From Andrena cerasifolii (Eukaryota > Arthropoda > Insecta > Hymenoptera > Andrenidae), in contig NC_135128.1 of assembly GCF_050908995.1 (NCBI RefSeq), positions 11,127,114 through 11,191,113 on the forward strand: a DNA stretch of 64,000 bases, given 5' to 3'. Position 1 is the first letter of the stretch; the number at the start of each line of letters is the position of its first letter. Position numbers and translations under genes: made by a program. The notes below the pieces were generated by a model. The model did no database searches. It had not been told where the DNA came from and saw only the letters and a list, made by a program, of their open reading frames with translations. Below are positions 45,301 through 55,167 of this stretch, piece by piece.

Positions 45301-48077
45301 TTTTAATATTTTAATAGGACGCCGGAATGGCCGGTTTCGTGACTTGGCGTTTTATAATGATATTCTCCCCGCGTTTCGTTCGCCGTGGCAGGAGAAAATC
45401 AACGGCTCGGAATAACCCATTTCGTTGGCAACTCGTTCTATTCTCCTAAAATAACAACAGCGACCCTTTGCACCCGTCCGAGTGATCGGTGGCAAGTTGT
45501 TCCACGGCCGGGCGTTGTTCTACCTTTTACAAGAACGTCATCGGCGTGCTCCGCGCGGACGATTATAAATTTCCATTCGAGCAAACGGGCATCTCCCGAC
45601 CGAGGCGAACCGATGATTGGTGTGCAACGAGGCCCCGAGTATCTGACGAGTCACGCGATTAAACTCGCGTTTCGGTCGAGTCGATATTTTCAATATCTTA
45701 ATGCGCCTTCGCGTCCGATTGCCGCGCGATGGCTGATAGCCAATCTTTCGTCGAATTTCCAACGAACTCGGTTCAAGATTAAGCTGAAGATGAGGGTAGA
45801 GTCGATGGTAACAAGCAGCGTTGTTTCGGCGCGAGTTGAGAGTTCGAGAAGGAATGGTTACAAGTAAGAGTAGAATCGATTGTTACGTTAAATTCGATTA
45901 ATGACAGTCTAGAATGTTTCTCCTCGATCGTTTTCACGGCTGAAGCAATCTGCAACGCGGGAAGATTGTATCGCCGCCTGGACAGACGATCCGAGCTGAG
46001 TCATTCCACATCATCGTTACCGTTCTTCTTTTGCACTCATCCACGGACACCTTTCCATCTCTCATTTCCCCGTTTCAATCAATCGCCGAGTCCAATTTCA
46101 TTTCTTCCATTATCATCTCGCTGTGAATTCGATTGAGACGGGACAGCTAAGATCTAATTACCTTCCGTCGAATTAACTGCACGTCCGCTGGCTATTAGCG
46201 CTTCGCAATTCGGGAAACAATCTTTACCAACGCCATTATGAATACCACGGCGATTCAGAGACAGCTCCGCTCGGGTCGCAACCAAATGATCGAATAAAAT
46301 ATAAATCAGAAGGTCGGTAGTTTGCCTGAAATAGTTAGAATCTCACAAGCTTCACGACTTAATTCCCCCAATTCTCCAACCCTCCTCGAACCATTACCCC
46401 TTAACGTCTCCCGACCACACTCAAGCCCCCAGAGCGTGCCTTATCTACAAATCGCGCAATTTCTTCAACGCACGAGGGGATCAATTAAAGTTTCGTTGCA
46501 GTGTTCAAAGTGGCGTTTGAAAGCGCGTGCACGCATTCCGAACGCGACCCATCTCGGCTGCCAAGGAAACGATGGAAAACCGCCCGCATCATACGCACTG
46601 CTTTAATTGTGAGAAACCGTTTCCATCCCGCCCGAGCGTAGGAAGTGTGAAAAAAAGTTGATGCGCCGGAGCGAAAGGTGATCCCTCTCAGCGAGAGATC
46701 GAAGCGCGGCGCCCGACGATCTCGCGGATATTTCCCCTCGGGCTACAGTTCGAGATTGATGCGTTGGGTAAACAGCGAAGGCGCGTCCTCGTTTGTGCCA
46801 GCGGACACGACGGCTCGCAATTAATTGCAGGTAGGATCGTTAATGCCGCCTAATTTCGCGGAAGGACAGAAACGGCGTTCGGGGGCCGAGGATCACGATT
46901 CGTTAGCGAGCTGGCAATTTTTTTCGACGCTCGCCTGCCCGTCCTGTCACCGTGTATTCGGAAATATAACTGGATTTACGTCGCTCTATTATCTCTATCG
47001 CGAGGCTGCGCCCCGAAACTCCCCTTCGCCCCTCCGCGCCCTCTTCTGGCCGCGTCTCTAACGGTGGCGCGGGGAGCAAAAATTCGCCAGCCCCAGCGAA
47101 ATTTCCGATTCGATTTTTACATCGACAACGAAACGAGGGACGAAGGGGCCCGGCGGCCGGGGGAAAAAAAGCGGCAACAAATTACGATTTATAATGCACA
47201 AGATAAAACGAATTAAAAGCCCGGTGGCGCGGGAAAAAATGCAGTCGCGCGACGTTGCAATGGAACACCAAAGCGAGTGGCGGCGGGGCGGTTTGGGCGA
47301 ATTTTTTCGTATAATGCGTGTACAATATTGCTCGTAATTATTCGAAGGATGGCCGGGATCGATAATACAATTTTTTTTTCCCCGGCGATTTTGAAAGCAC
47401 GGGGGCGCGTGGTGGTGACTGAAAGTGGGGAAAAAGGTTGTGGCCGGGGCGTGGAGTGTGTGTGTGTGTGTGTTTGAAAATGCGAGGAAGTTTGTTAATT
47501 TCAAGGGGAGGATATAATATTCGGCTTGAATTTTCTGTTTTCCGTTTCGCTGGATAAATAAAGAGAACTTTCGGCGAGGCATCCGCTTGTATATGCGTAT
47601 TATAATCACGGAGATCTACGCACCGATTTAATTGATTCTGTATCATGTGTAATATCAAATTCAAGTAACAATCTTTCAGGAAAATTCTAGCGAAATACAA
47701 ATTACACTGTTTCGTAATCTATACTCTTCGGAACATCGTTCTTCTCGTCACGTTTCAACGTTACGGATCCAATTTGTAGAATTTGTACTTTGGACAGTAA
47801 TTATAATGAAAGATTTGATATTTTTGTAAGGGACACCAATGTGTTTAAGGGTGAAATGTTTAGAGTTCTGGGCTAGGTGGTTTATTATCTCGTGTGCCAT
47901 ACTGTATTGTGTTTTTTTTGTTATTTAAACAATGGAGTCTATCCGTAAATGGGAATAAATAAATTAATACATAATTTCCACCTCCTCAAAAATCAACGAC
48001 TGTTCGACTTTCTTGTATTAAAATTCTCCCCTACCAGAACCTCTTGTATTACCCAACAAACCACCCCGCTTGGAGCG
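42351..48077. other. Gene-free stretch
   Basis: No gene is supported. CpG-rich at about 42660-43240, 43920-44340, 45040-45880 and 46480-47250, with AT-rich islands at 43420-43870 and 47640-48060. Open frames up to 183 codons (47058-47609, minus) overlap others and contain simple-sequence peptides such as THTHTH from the GT repeat at 47456. No transposon ends recognised. Confidence 0.5.
47456..47473 (+). repeat. GT microsatellite
   Basis: About nine uninterrupted GT units. Confidence 0.9.
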
Positions 48078-48440
48078 CACAGTGGGAAAAAATCGGTGCG
48101 TCAGCGGCCAAAAATCTATAACTTTTGAACGGATGAAGATAAAGTAATAATTCTTTTTGCTTTAATGAAGTTGATGTGTCCTTCATTACTTAAATAATAT
48201 TACGTTACTTATATTAACCCTCGGTTGTCACACAGGTTCAAAATGACCCAAAATTTGAATATTAAATAGAAATAATGTAAGTAATGTTATTGTATTAGTT
48301 AATGTAATTAAGTATTACTTAATATAAGTAACGTAATGACACATCAACTTCATTAAAGCAAGAACAATTATTACTTTACCTTCATCCGTTCAAAAGTTAT
48401 AGATTTTTGGCCAGTGACGCACCGATTTTGTCCCACTGTG
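48078..48440. mobile_element. Fold-back element family A, short copy (363 bp)
   Basis: Ends are CACAGTGGGAAAAAATCGG and CCCACTGTG. Both arms match those of the 34.7-kb copy closely (ATAACTTTTGAACGG, GATAAAGTAATAATTC, AATGAAGTTGATGTGTCC). The interior is shorter, with a mirrored ACTTAATATAAGTAACGTAA block and the same embedded TTAACCCTCGGTTGTCACAC end (48214 onwards). Flanks GAGCG and CGGCG do not form a clean duplication. No coding capacity. Confidence 0.85.
48214..48255 (+). mobile_element. piggyBac-like terminus inside fold-back family A copy 2
   Basis: TTAACCCTCGGTTGTCACAC is followed by AGGTTCAAAATGACCC. The junction with the surrounding arm (TTACTTAAATAATATTAC upstream) is the same as in copy 1 read in reverse, which shows the two pieces were already joined in their common ancestor. 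Confidence 0.55.
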
Positions 48441-50381
48441 CGGCGCATGTCCTCCTTCGACTAATCGCGATCAACATCGCGAATCTCCTGGACGCGACGT
48501 CGAACCGTGCGAAACTCCAGCCCGGCGATAGTACGAGGAACGAAAATGAGCAACGCCGAAACAGCCGTCGGTCCGACCGACGAAGAAAGAGCCGAAAGAG
48601 AGCGGCGGAAAAATTTCGAGTCGCCGTTCGGATAGGCGGTGTTCGATTGAAGCCAAATCACGAAAAAAAGAGGATGTGGTGGGGGCGAAAAAAAGAAAGA
48701 AACGAGGAGAAAAGGGAATCGTCGACTGGGTGGGTGTACAGGGTCGAAGGGGGGAGTGCGCGAAGGGGTGAATTCGAAGAGCGGTCAGCGGATAGAGCGC
48801 GGCGTGTCGGGACAGAGAGGGAAAGAAGGTGGGCAGAGGGGGCGAGGGCAACCTTTTATAATCCGGCAAAATGCGAAACGCGCGCGCCATTTTAATCGAA
48901 ATAGGTTTTTGCCCCGAAAAAAAAGCTCGTATTTAGAGAGAACGAAATGAGTTCACCTCCGGCTCGATGAAAGACCGATAAGCATAGCTGATTTATACGA
49001 GGGACGACCAAGCCGAACCGAGACCGCCCGCTCGTCCATTCGCTGGAACCGGAGGCATCACCCTCGCCATACGAGATGCCGTCCCGCGTTTACCCTCGGA
49101 TATATACGATTTCGTGTTATCCCTGCCTTGCCCCCCTGCCGCCATTTCTCTCCGCGTCGGAAAGTGTACACAGTGCCTGGGTAAATGAGTACATTGGGTG
49201 GATCTGAAAACTGAAAGGTTGTTAGAGGGTGTGTACGGTAGTATTTAGATCATTTCATCTTCCCATCAGAATGACAGTTGCCTCGAAGGATGCGTCGATG
49301 CACTTGGAAAATGGAACCGCAATGAGGTTGCAGTGGAATTGCGTATTTTTATATTAGGGGGAGGTGTCACCATGGACGCAGGAAAATCACAGATTTTCTT
49401 TACCATTTTTTTTCTTTTAAATAATGAACTCGATAGAAAATCTGGTTAATGGCATTTGTTATACATCTTTCGAAGATGGAATCTTGTTTTGTTATTCAAC
49501 AAAAAGGCGGTGTTGGAGCCGCTACGCGGTGCGTTCTCCAAAAATAGAAATAAAAACTTATGAACTCAATAACTACTACTTATCGTGTGAAAATATATAT
49601 TTTTCGATTAATTCCCTTTTTAATGTTAAGTCGAAGCAATACTTTTACAAAGATTTTTTTTCTAATTTACTTGAAGTTGTTAAAGATGGAACTGCACCCC
49701 TCTTGCTGTAAGATCCTCAATTGGAGCTTTTGTGATCCAATTGCATCTTACGCAGTTGTGCATTTAGCAGCGAAGATAACATTTCCCGGCAATGATTTTT
49801 TAGAGTCACCGTGTACAGGATTTCACGTTATTCCTTCAGCTGCAGCCATTTTTCTGCACGTCTGAAAGCGTACACCGGACGCGCGCGCGTGTACGTGTGC
49901 ACGGCGTTTAAAAAGCGAAAAAGGGAGAAAAAACGCAGCCGCGCGTCCCCGTGCATTCCAATCTATAGAGAGGTTAATAATATCGAAAATATTGCTCTCC
50001 ATCGGTAATTTAAATAAAAATACGCTTTTTCGCGGGGCAGGTCGCGAAGGGGTCTGGGCTGACGCGAGAACGCCGCTCGCTGGGAAAAGCACGGAATTAG
50101 AGGGGCAGCAATTTCTGAGCCGGAATCAACACTTATTATGCTCGCGTCTATGGCGCCTGATAAACGGAAACAGAGAGGGAATATCGTGCTCGAGCTTCAT
50201 CTGCGATCATAACGACCGATTATTTTTCATACGCTCTTTTGGCGTGTCCCGATCGATCAGGGTATCGGCGCGTGTCTGCTGACAGATTTTAAACGATACT
50301 ACGCTGAGGACACCAGTATGGGTTGTTAGAGTAATGTTTGAAGACCGGGGGTTATAGAATATTTTATTTCTGCACGTGCAA
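48441..50381. other. Gene-free stretch
   Basis: No gene is supported. 48530-48860 is purine-rich on the plus strand, giving an Arg/Lys/Glu-rich 162-codon open frame (48407-48895) that begins inside the fold-back element and is probably an artefact. 49200-49760 is AT-rich. 49870-50280 is CpG-rich. No repeats recognised. Confidence 0.5.
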
Positions 50382-50488
50382 CTATTCACACGTGGACAAG
50401 AATATTGTGAGTGTAGATTCTAATTAGGAAGAGCAGGCTTTCCTAATTAGAATCTACACTCACAATATTCTTGCCCACGTGTGAATAG
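50382..50488. repeat. Near-perfect 107-bp hairpin (49-bp arms, 9-base loop)
   Basis: The left arm 50382-50430 and right arm 50440-50488 are reverse complements with a single mismatch (CGTGGACAAG against CGTGGGCAAG). The loop is GAGCAGGCT. Flanking bases are CAA on both sides (50379-50381 and 50489-50491), a possible 3-bp duplication. The arm contains TAATTAG and CACGTG-like words. Possible readings are a tiny MITE, a recent snap-back inverted duplication, or a hairpin RNA gene. The arms are too perfect and too long for an ordinary microRNA precursor. No other copy was noticed in the window. Confidence 0.85.
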
Positions 50489-51459
50489 CAAGGGAGGTTT
50501 CAAGGATATAGGATAAATCCATCTGAGTAATCGACTGGGAATTACACCAAATTTAAGAAATCAATCAAGAAATGTCTACAGTTCCCTATTTAAGACCATC
50601 CAAGGAATTCTTAACTCCAAAACTACCGACTATTAATGTATACCTATTTCTACCAGACCAGTCAAAATGTCTGATTATTTATAAAATACGTTATTCAAGG
50701 AAAATAAAGCCTTATTCATATTTTTTTTAATTTTTATATCGTAAAAAATATATACATACTTATACTACTTAGAAATACATCTTTTTCACACTTATAAATG
50801 GTAAATTTATTATGAAATTTACAACCAGTTTCGACTGCTTTGTTAGTTCCAGTGTTAGGCACAGACATTCACTCATCCAGAATACGTATGCAATTCCATT
50901 CTCCTCTACAGACTTAGAAAAAATCAGAGGTATATAAGCTGGAGGTGATGCAAAACAAGTGCCACAGAATCGTCGCCACAATTCTTTTTCAACGCGTGTG
51001 AACGAGTCTACTGTGTGCAAGTACATATGTCGAGGGATGAACGGAGGCGAGAGGTGATTTTCAATTTTGTTCGACAGTCAGAAGAACGAGTGCCCGTCGT
51101 CCGGCAACTTTCAAACCAGCTGGTTATCCGAGAGTCGTCTATGCAAACAGATGAGCGTTGATTTCGTCGCTCGCGCCGTTGAACCCAGGAGCACTCGTTC
51201 GCCGAGTGCCGGAGAACAGGGGAAGGAGAGGGTGAATCGTAGAATTCCACGGGAACGATACGACGAAAAGGAAATCCGACGTTCATTTCGCGGCCCACTT
51301 CCTCAAGAACCTGATTCCATTACTTTGTATCAACTGCCTGTAAACCTGCTCCCGCGAGCAACTTACGTAAGCAGACAGTGGGGAAAGAAACCATGAAAGA
51401 ACGCGAAAAGTAATGCTCATATCTGTATCAGGAAGTTGGATTATAATTATGAGACTGAC
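50489..51459. other. Gene-free stretch
   Basis: AT-rich to about 51000, then CpG-rich. A minus-strand open frame of 85 codons (50769-51026) has no recognised similarity. TATATAAG at about 50932 resembles a TATA box but has no supported transcript downstream. Confidence 0.45.
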
Positions 51460-51893
51460 TCACAAGGGCAAATCCCTCAATTCAGGAACTCCAAAAAACA
51501 TGGAACTTTGGGAATATGTTGAAGATATATAGGTATATATTACGCAATTTTGTTGGCCGCTCAAATTCACTTCCAGGGGGTGAAGTTAGCCCCTGAAAAC
51601 CCGGCTATTTTCCGATTTTACGTTATAAGTTATAACTCATAAACTGCAGGAGATAGAAAAAAGTTTTCAGACTAAAGTTACTTCTTTTAATTAGAACAAA
51701 CATTTGGTAATTTACAGTTCGCGAGTTATAACACAAAATTGGAAAGTAGCCCGATTTTTAAGGCTCACTTTCACCTCCTTACAGTAAATTTGGGCAGCAA
51801 ACAAAAATTGCGTAATACATACCTGTATATCCTCTACATATCCCCAAAGATTCATAATTTTTGGAATCTCCGATTTGGAGATCTTCCCTTGTC
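51460..51893. mobile_element. Palindromic TIR element, decayed (about 430 bp)
   Basis: The two ends are inverted copies over about 110 bp. The left end begins about CACAAGGGCAAATC and the right end reads GATCTTCCCTTGTCAG. Inside, CTTTGGGAATATGTTGAAG pairs with the mirrored CTCTACATATCCCCAAAG, and TATATTACGCAATTTT pairs with AAAATTGCGTAATACATA. Identity is around 70-75% by eye. The loop holds TTATAAGTTATAACTCATAA and CGAGTTATAACAC, themselves weakly mirrored. No coding capacity. Exact ends and target duplication are not resolved, so the superfamily is unknown. Confidence 0.7.
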
Positions 51894-53805
51894 AGCCACC
51901 ACTTTCTTTATAAACACCTCTCCGATTACTACAAAAGAACAGTTCCTCCACAGAAAAAATATTAAAAACACCCCTAGACCCAGTAGCTTAAATAGAAAAG
52001 TGATCAAACGTCGATTCATCGAGCAGTTAATTCACATCTATAAATTCATTTCCTGCGGTCCCACTATTCGAGGATGCCAGACCGAATGAAAGAAATTGCG
52101 ACGAATGGCGTTAATTCTCCTCTACGGCCTTGGAGGGAGGATCGATCTTCGCCGTGATCCCCTCGAAGGGCGCGAAAATAATAACCGCCTGCCAGCGGTG
52201 TGTTCCATCCCCCTGGGTCGAGTGTAAGTTTGGTCAGTCTGGCCGTTTTGTTTCACGTCCAACTGATTTTCCCGTGGCACCGGCGCGGTTACTCATTTAA
52301 AAAAGGGGGGTGCCGAACGAGACCCGTCCGAGGGACAAAAGAGACAACGGCGTGCTCCGGCGTTACGCGTATTTTTATCGGGGTTCCACACTCGCGGCGG
52401 CCGATTAAATATGCGCGCGAATTTACCGTGCGGATTGTTCAAGGAATTTCGAGCGCAACACCCCGTGTCCCTGCCAGCTCGGGCGTTCGATATGTGCGAG
52501 AAAGGACCACCCCCTCGTGCGTCCGATCAGAGCGAGGGGGAGGAAAAAAAAAATGGTATAAATTGTTTGGTCACGAGGGAATGACGAAGGGGCAGGGCGG
52601 AGCGAAGAGGCGGAAGACGAGAAAAAGGAATGAGATTACAGGGTGAAAAAGTGTAACGACGCGGGGCTGAAAGCGCAGAATGCAGGACAGTCGGACGTGT
52701 GACTTTTCACGGTGCGGGAGAGCCAGCCGTTTGGAACTCCTCTTGTCGCCCGTTTCGCCCGAAATAATTGATGCTAGTTACGAAACGAGTTGCAAAATGG
52801 CGTGATTTAAAGTTACGATACGACTCGGTGGCCGGGGCACGATTACGCGTGCGATTTCTTTCGCCGACCGTCTCGAGTAGAACGCTGAAAACAACGGCGT
52901 CACGGTTTCGCGCCCGAAATCGCTAATGGGAAAAGTGAAGATCCCTCGGCGTTCTATCGTGGAGGATACGCGAGACTTCAACTGACGGAAGTCGCCAGGA
53001 AAGTTGGGAATATATGCAGAATTAGAGGCGCAGAATTTTAGAGGGGAATGACCATGGTGATTATTTTGAAACGAGCAACTTTCGACAGGAACGACATCCT
53101 CGTTGCGGCTGAGGCACGCAATGCAAATCGGGATCACACTTTCAAGAGTCCCAAGCATTCACCGTTGAATGGCAGCGACTTGAACTTGGCCGCCAAGTTA
53201 AATGTTTTCTTCTTGTTGGAACGGCGCCTTCGCCGTCGAGAGGGAAAGCTCGACCGACTATTTCTAGCGTCGCGACGCTCCTTTCTTCCTGCGTCTCGAC
53301 GCCGTCGGCACGGCGACCAGTCGAGTCACTGGGTTAAACGTGCCATCGTTCAGCCAGTATTATTCCAGCTAGATTTGCTTCGATCCACCCTCGCTACGCG
53401 CGCTAATATTCCATTCATAAATGGCCACGGAAATAACCGTGGCGTGCGGCTATCGAGGCGAGTAATGAAAATGATACTGAACAGACGATTTCACAGTGTA
53501 GAACATAGTTTGCCAAATTCAAATTGGGGAACTTAGTGTCAATTTAATTAAATATACTTAAATCCTAAGTGAAAAACTCTGAGATAAAGTCAAGAGTAAA
53601 AGAAAAACTAGTATGTTAAGTGTTTTAACTTTACAAGGAAAGTCCAGCAACTCGAAGATTAAAAAAAAATCTGAAACTTTGGAGAAATGTAGCTCAAGTG
53701 ATGCTAATAACGTAACTCCTTCTTGATTCGACAATAAAACAGTCCTAAGAGTGAAAACACCCCCTCGACAAAAATGTAAGTTTTCATATTATTGTGAATA
53801 TCTGC
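51894..53805. other. Gene-free stretch
   Basis: AT-rich to about 52080, CpG-rich from 52090 to 53460, then AT-rich. Open frames of 148 and 162 codons (52200-52646 and 53048-53536) lack recognisable domains and are rich in Arg/Ser, as expected from CpG-rich DNA. No repeats recognised. Confidence 0.5.
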
Positions 53806-54015
53806 AAAACCGTAAAAGATATCGAAAAAAAGTCGAATTCAAAGTTTTATGACCTTCGATATCCTACAACATGGTGATAAAAAATTGTTGAAGAAAGTAA
53901 GTGGGGGATAAGTTTGGAGAAAAAAGTTTTTCTCAAATTCTTTATCGCCGCTTTATATGACATAAAAAGCCACAGAACTTTGAATTTAACTCCCTTTTGA
54001 TATCTTTAACAGTTT
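53806..54015. mobile_element. Decayed inverted-repeat element (about 210 bp)
   Basis: AAAACCGTAAAAGATATCGA at 53806 continuing to AATTCAAAGTTTTATG is mirrored by CACAGAACTTTGAATTTAAC continuing to GATATCTTTAACAGTTT (53971-54015). The arms are about 45 bp and about 75% identical. Neighbouring AT-rich sequence (53540-54130) may belong to the same element. No ends or duplication resolved. Confidence 0.5.
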
Positions 54016-54746
54016 CGGAAGGTACGTCTACACGACGACACTGTTGGACCTACAACCTGAGAAATTCATCTTTACATAATAAAAAATATCCTCCATATTA
54101 ATCTCCAATGCAATTTCCAACATTTTTTTATTACACCCCATAAAACGTCCCTAGGGTTACTTTATCCACATCGGTCCCCGTGATTCAAAGATCCTCAGCT
54201 CGAGCAGGGCTGCAGCCGCTGCCCGGCCTGCACCATTGCAATTGACGGCTATCGCTAATTTTGGCAGTGTGGTCTACGAATTTGCAGTCAGTCGCCACGA
54301 TGGCGAGTGGCTGCTGGCGACAATAATGAACGGCCGGCGACTGTATCGCGACGCAATCTGCACATACTTAACGGAGGAAAATGCATATTCATAACCGGGT
54401 CCGTAGGCGCAACCGCGTGTGCGCGTTCTGCGCGACGCGCGGAATTTCGCCTTCCTCTTTCTCCATTAGCGCTAAACATAACGCGGACGCGGACGCCATC
54501 TTATCAAGAAATAATAACGAGGGCACGCATGCCGGAATACCGCGATCGATGGTGTAATTCTCCTCTGCTGTCAGTCTGATGCTTAATTCGCGAGACGGAG
54601 ACTTTCGACGACGGTTCGTTGAGTTCGAGTGGGCAAACGTTGCTTCTGTTGGCGAATTTTTGGAGGCTCCTTGTAGAGAAACGAAAGCGGAAGAGGCTCG
54701 CGTGGAGGATTTTATTGTTTCAGTTATTTCATGACTTCTATTCTAC
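54016..54746. other. Gene-free stretch
   Basis: AT-rich at first, then CpG-rich unique sequence with no supported gene. TGGCAGTGTGG at about 54264 resembles the start of an insect miR-34, but the following bases diverge. Confidence 0.5.
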
Positions 54747-55167
54747 CGGAGGCGGATTTGGAGATTAGACACCCCTAGGTTGCCGCTCTTTCCGGCGAAA
54801 TATCATCAAATATTTTAATTTCAACGATTAAATAGTTTAAATTAAAAGGAAATCAATATGTCAACTCACATATGAGTTATTGCTAATTCGCTTTACGAAA
54901 AAGAAGTGATTTTTTTTTAAATTGTCTCAAATCTATGTGTTTAAACCTCTTCCAATTTCTTTGGCTCAAAATTTGTCGCTCGTTAAATTTTTCCGCCCCC
55001 AAATTTGCGCTTCCCGAAATTTTCCATCCCCAAATTTGCGCTTCCCGAAATTTTCCATCCCCAAATTTGCGCTCCCGAAAATTTTACATCCCCAAATTTG
55101 CGCTCCCGAAAATTTGCCGACCTAATAATTTTGCGCTCCCCAACAGCTATACACAAATCCGCCCATA
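54747..55167. mobile_element. Decayed hAT-like element containing a tandem array
   Basis: GGCGGATTTGG near 54751 and CAAATCCGCC near 55154-55163 form a short inverted repeat resembling the CAGTGGCGGATTT ends of the element at 165-380, with the outermost bases degraded (CGGAGGCGG and CCGCCCATA). No 8-bp duplication is visible. The interior is AT-rich and includes the 31-bp tandem array. The relation to the 165-380 element rests on the ends only. Confidence 0.4.
54997..55142 (+). repeat. 31-bp tandem repeat, about 4.5 copies
   Basis: Units start at 54997, 55028, 55059 and 55090 with a partial fifth. Each is built on CCCCAAATTTGCGCTTCCCG followed by AAATTTTCCAT. Later units lose one T and gain one A (GCGCTCCCGAAAATTTT), keeping the 31-bp length. 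A single period and increasing divergence to the right suggest slippage or unequal exchange. It causes the repetitive Phe/Pro/Lys peptides of the open frames here. Confidence 0.92.

Noticed and set aside
47058..47609. 183-codon minus-strand open frame
   Set aside because: It contains simple-sequence peptide from the GT microsatellite and overlaps other frames. No domain.
48407..48895. 162-codon plus-strand Arg/Lys/Glu-rich open frame
   Set aside because: It starts inside a fold-back transposon and runs through a purine-rich tract. The composition is explained by low complexity.
50925..50975. TATATAAG promoter-like word
   Set aside because: It lies in AT-rich sequence, without an initiator or a supported transcript downstream.
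54264..54290. TGGCAGTGTGG, identical to the first bases of insect miR-34
   Set aside because: The match stops after about 12 bases, and I could not see a precursor hairpin around it.
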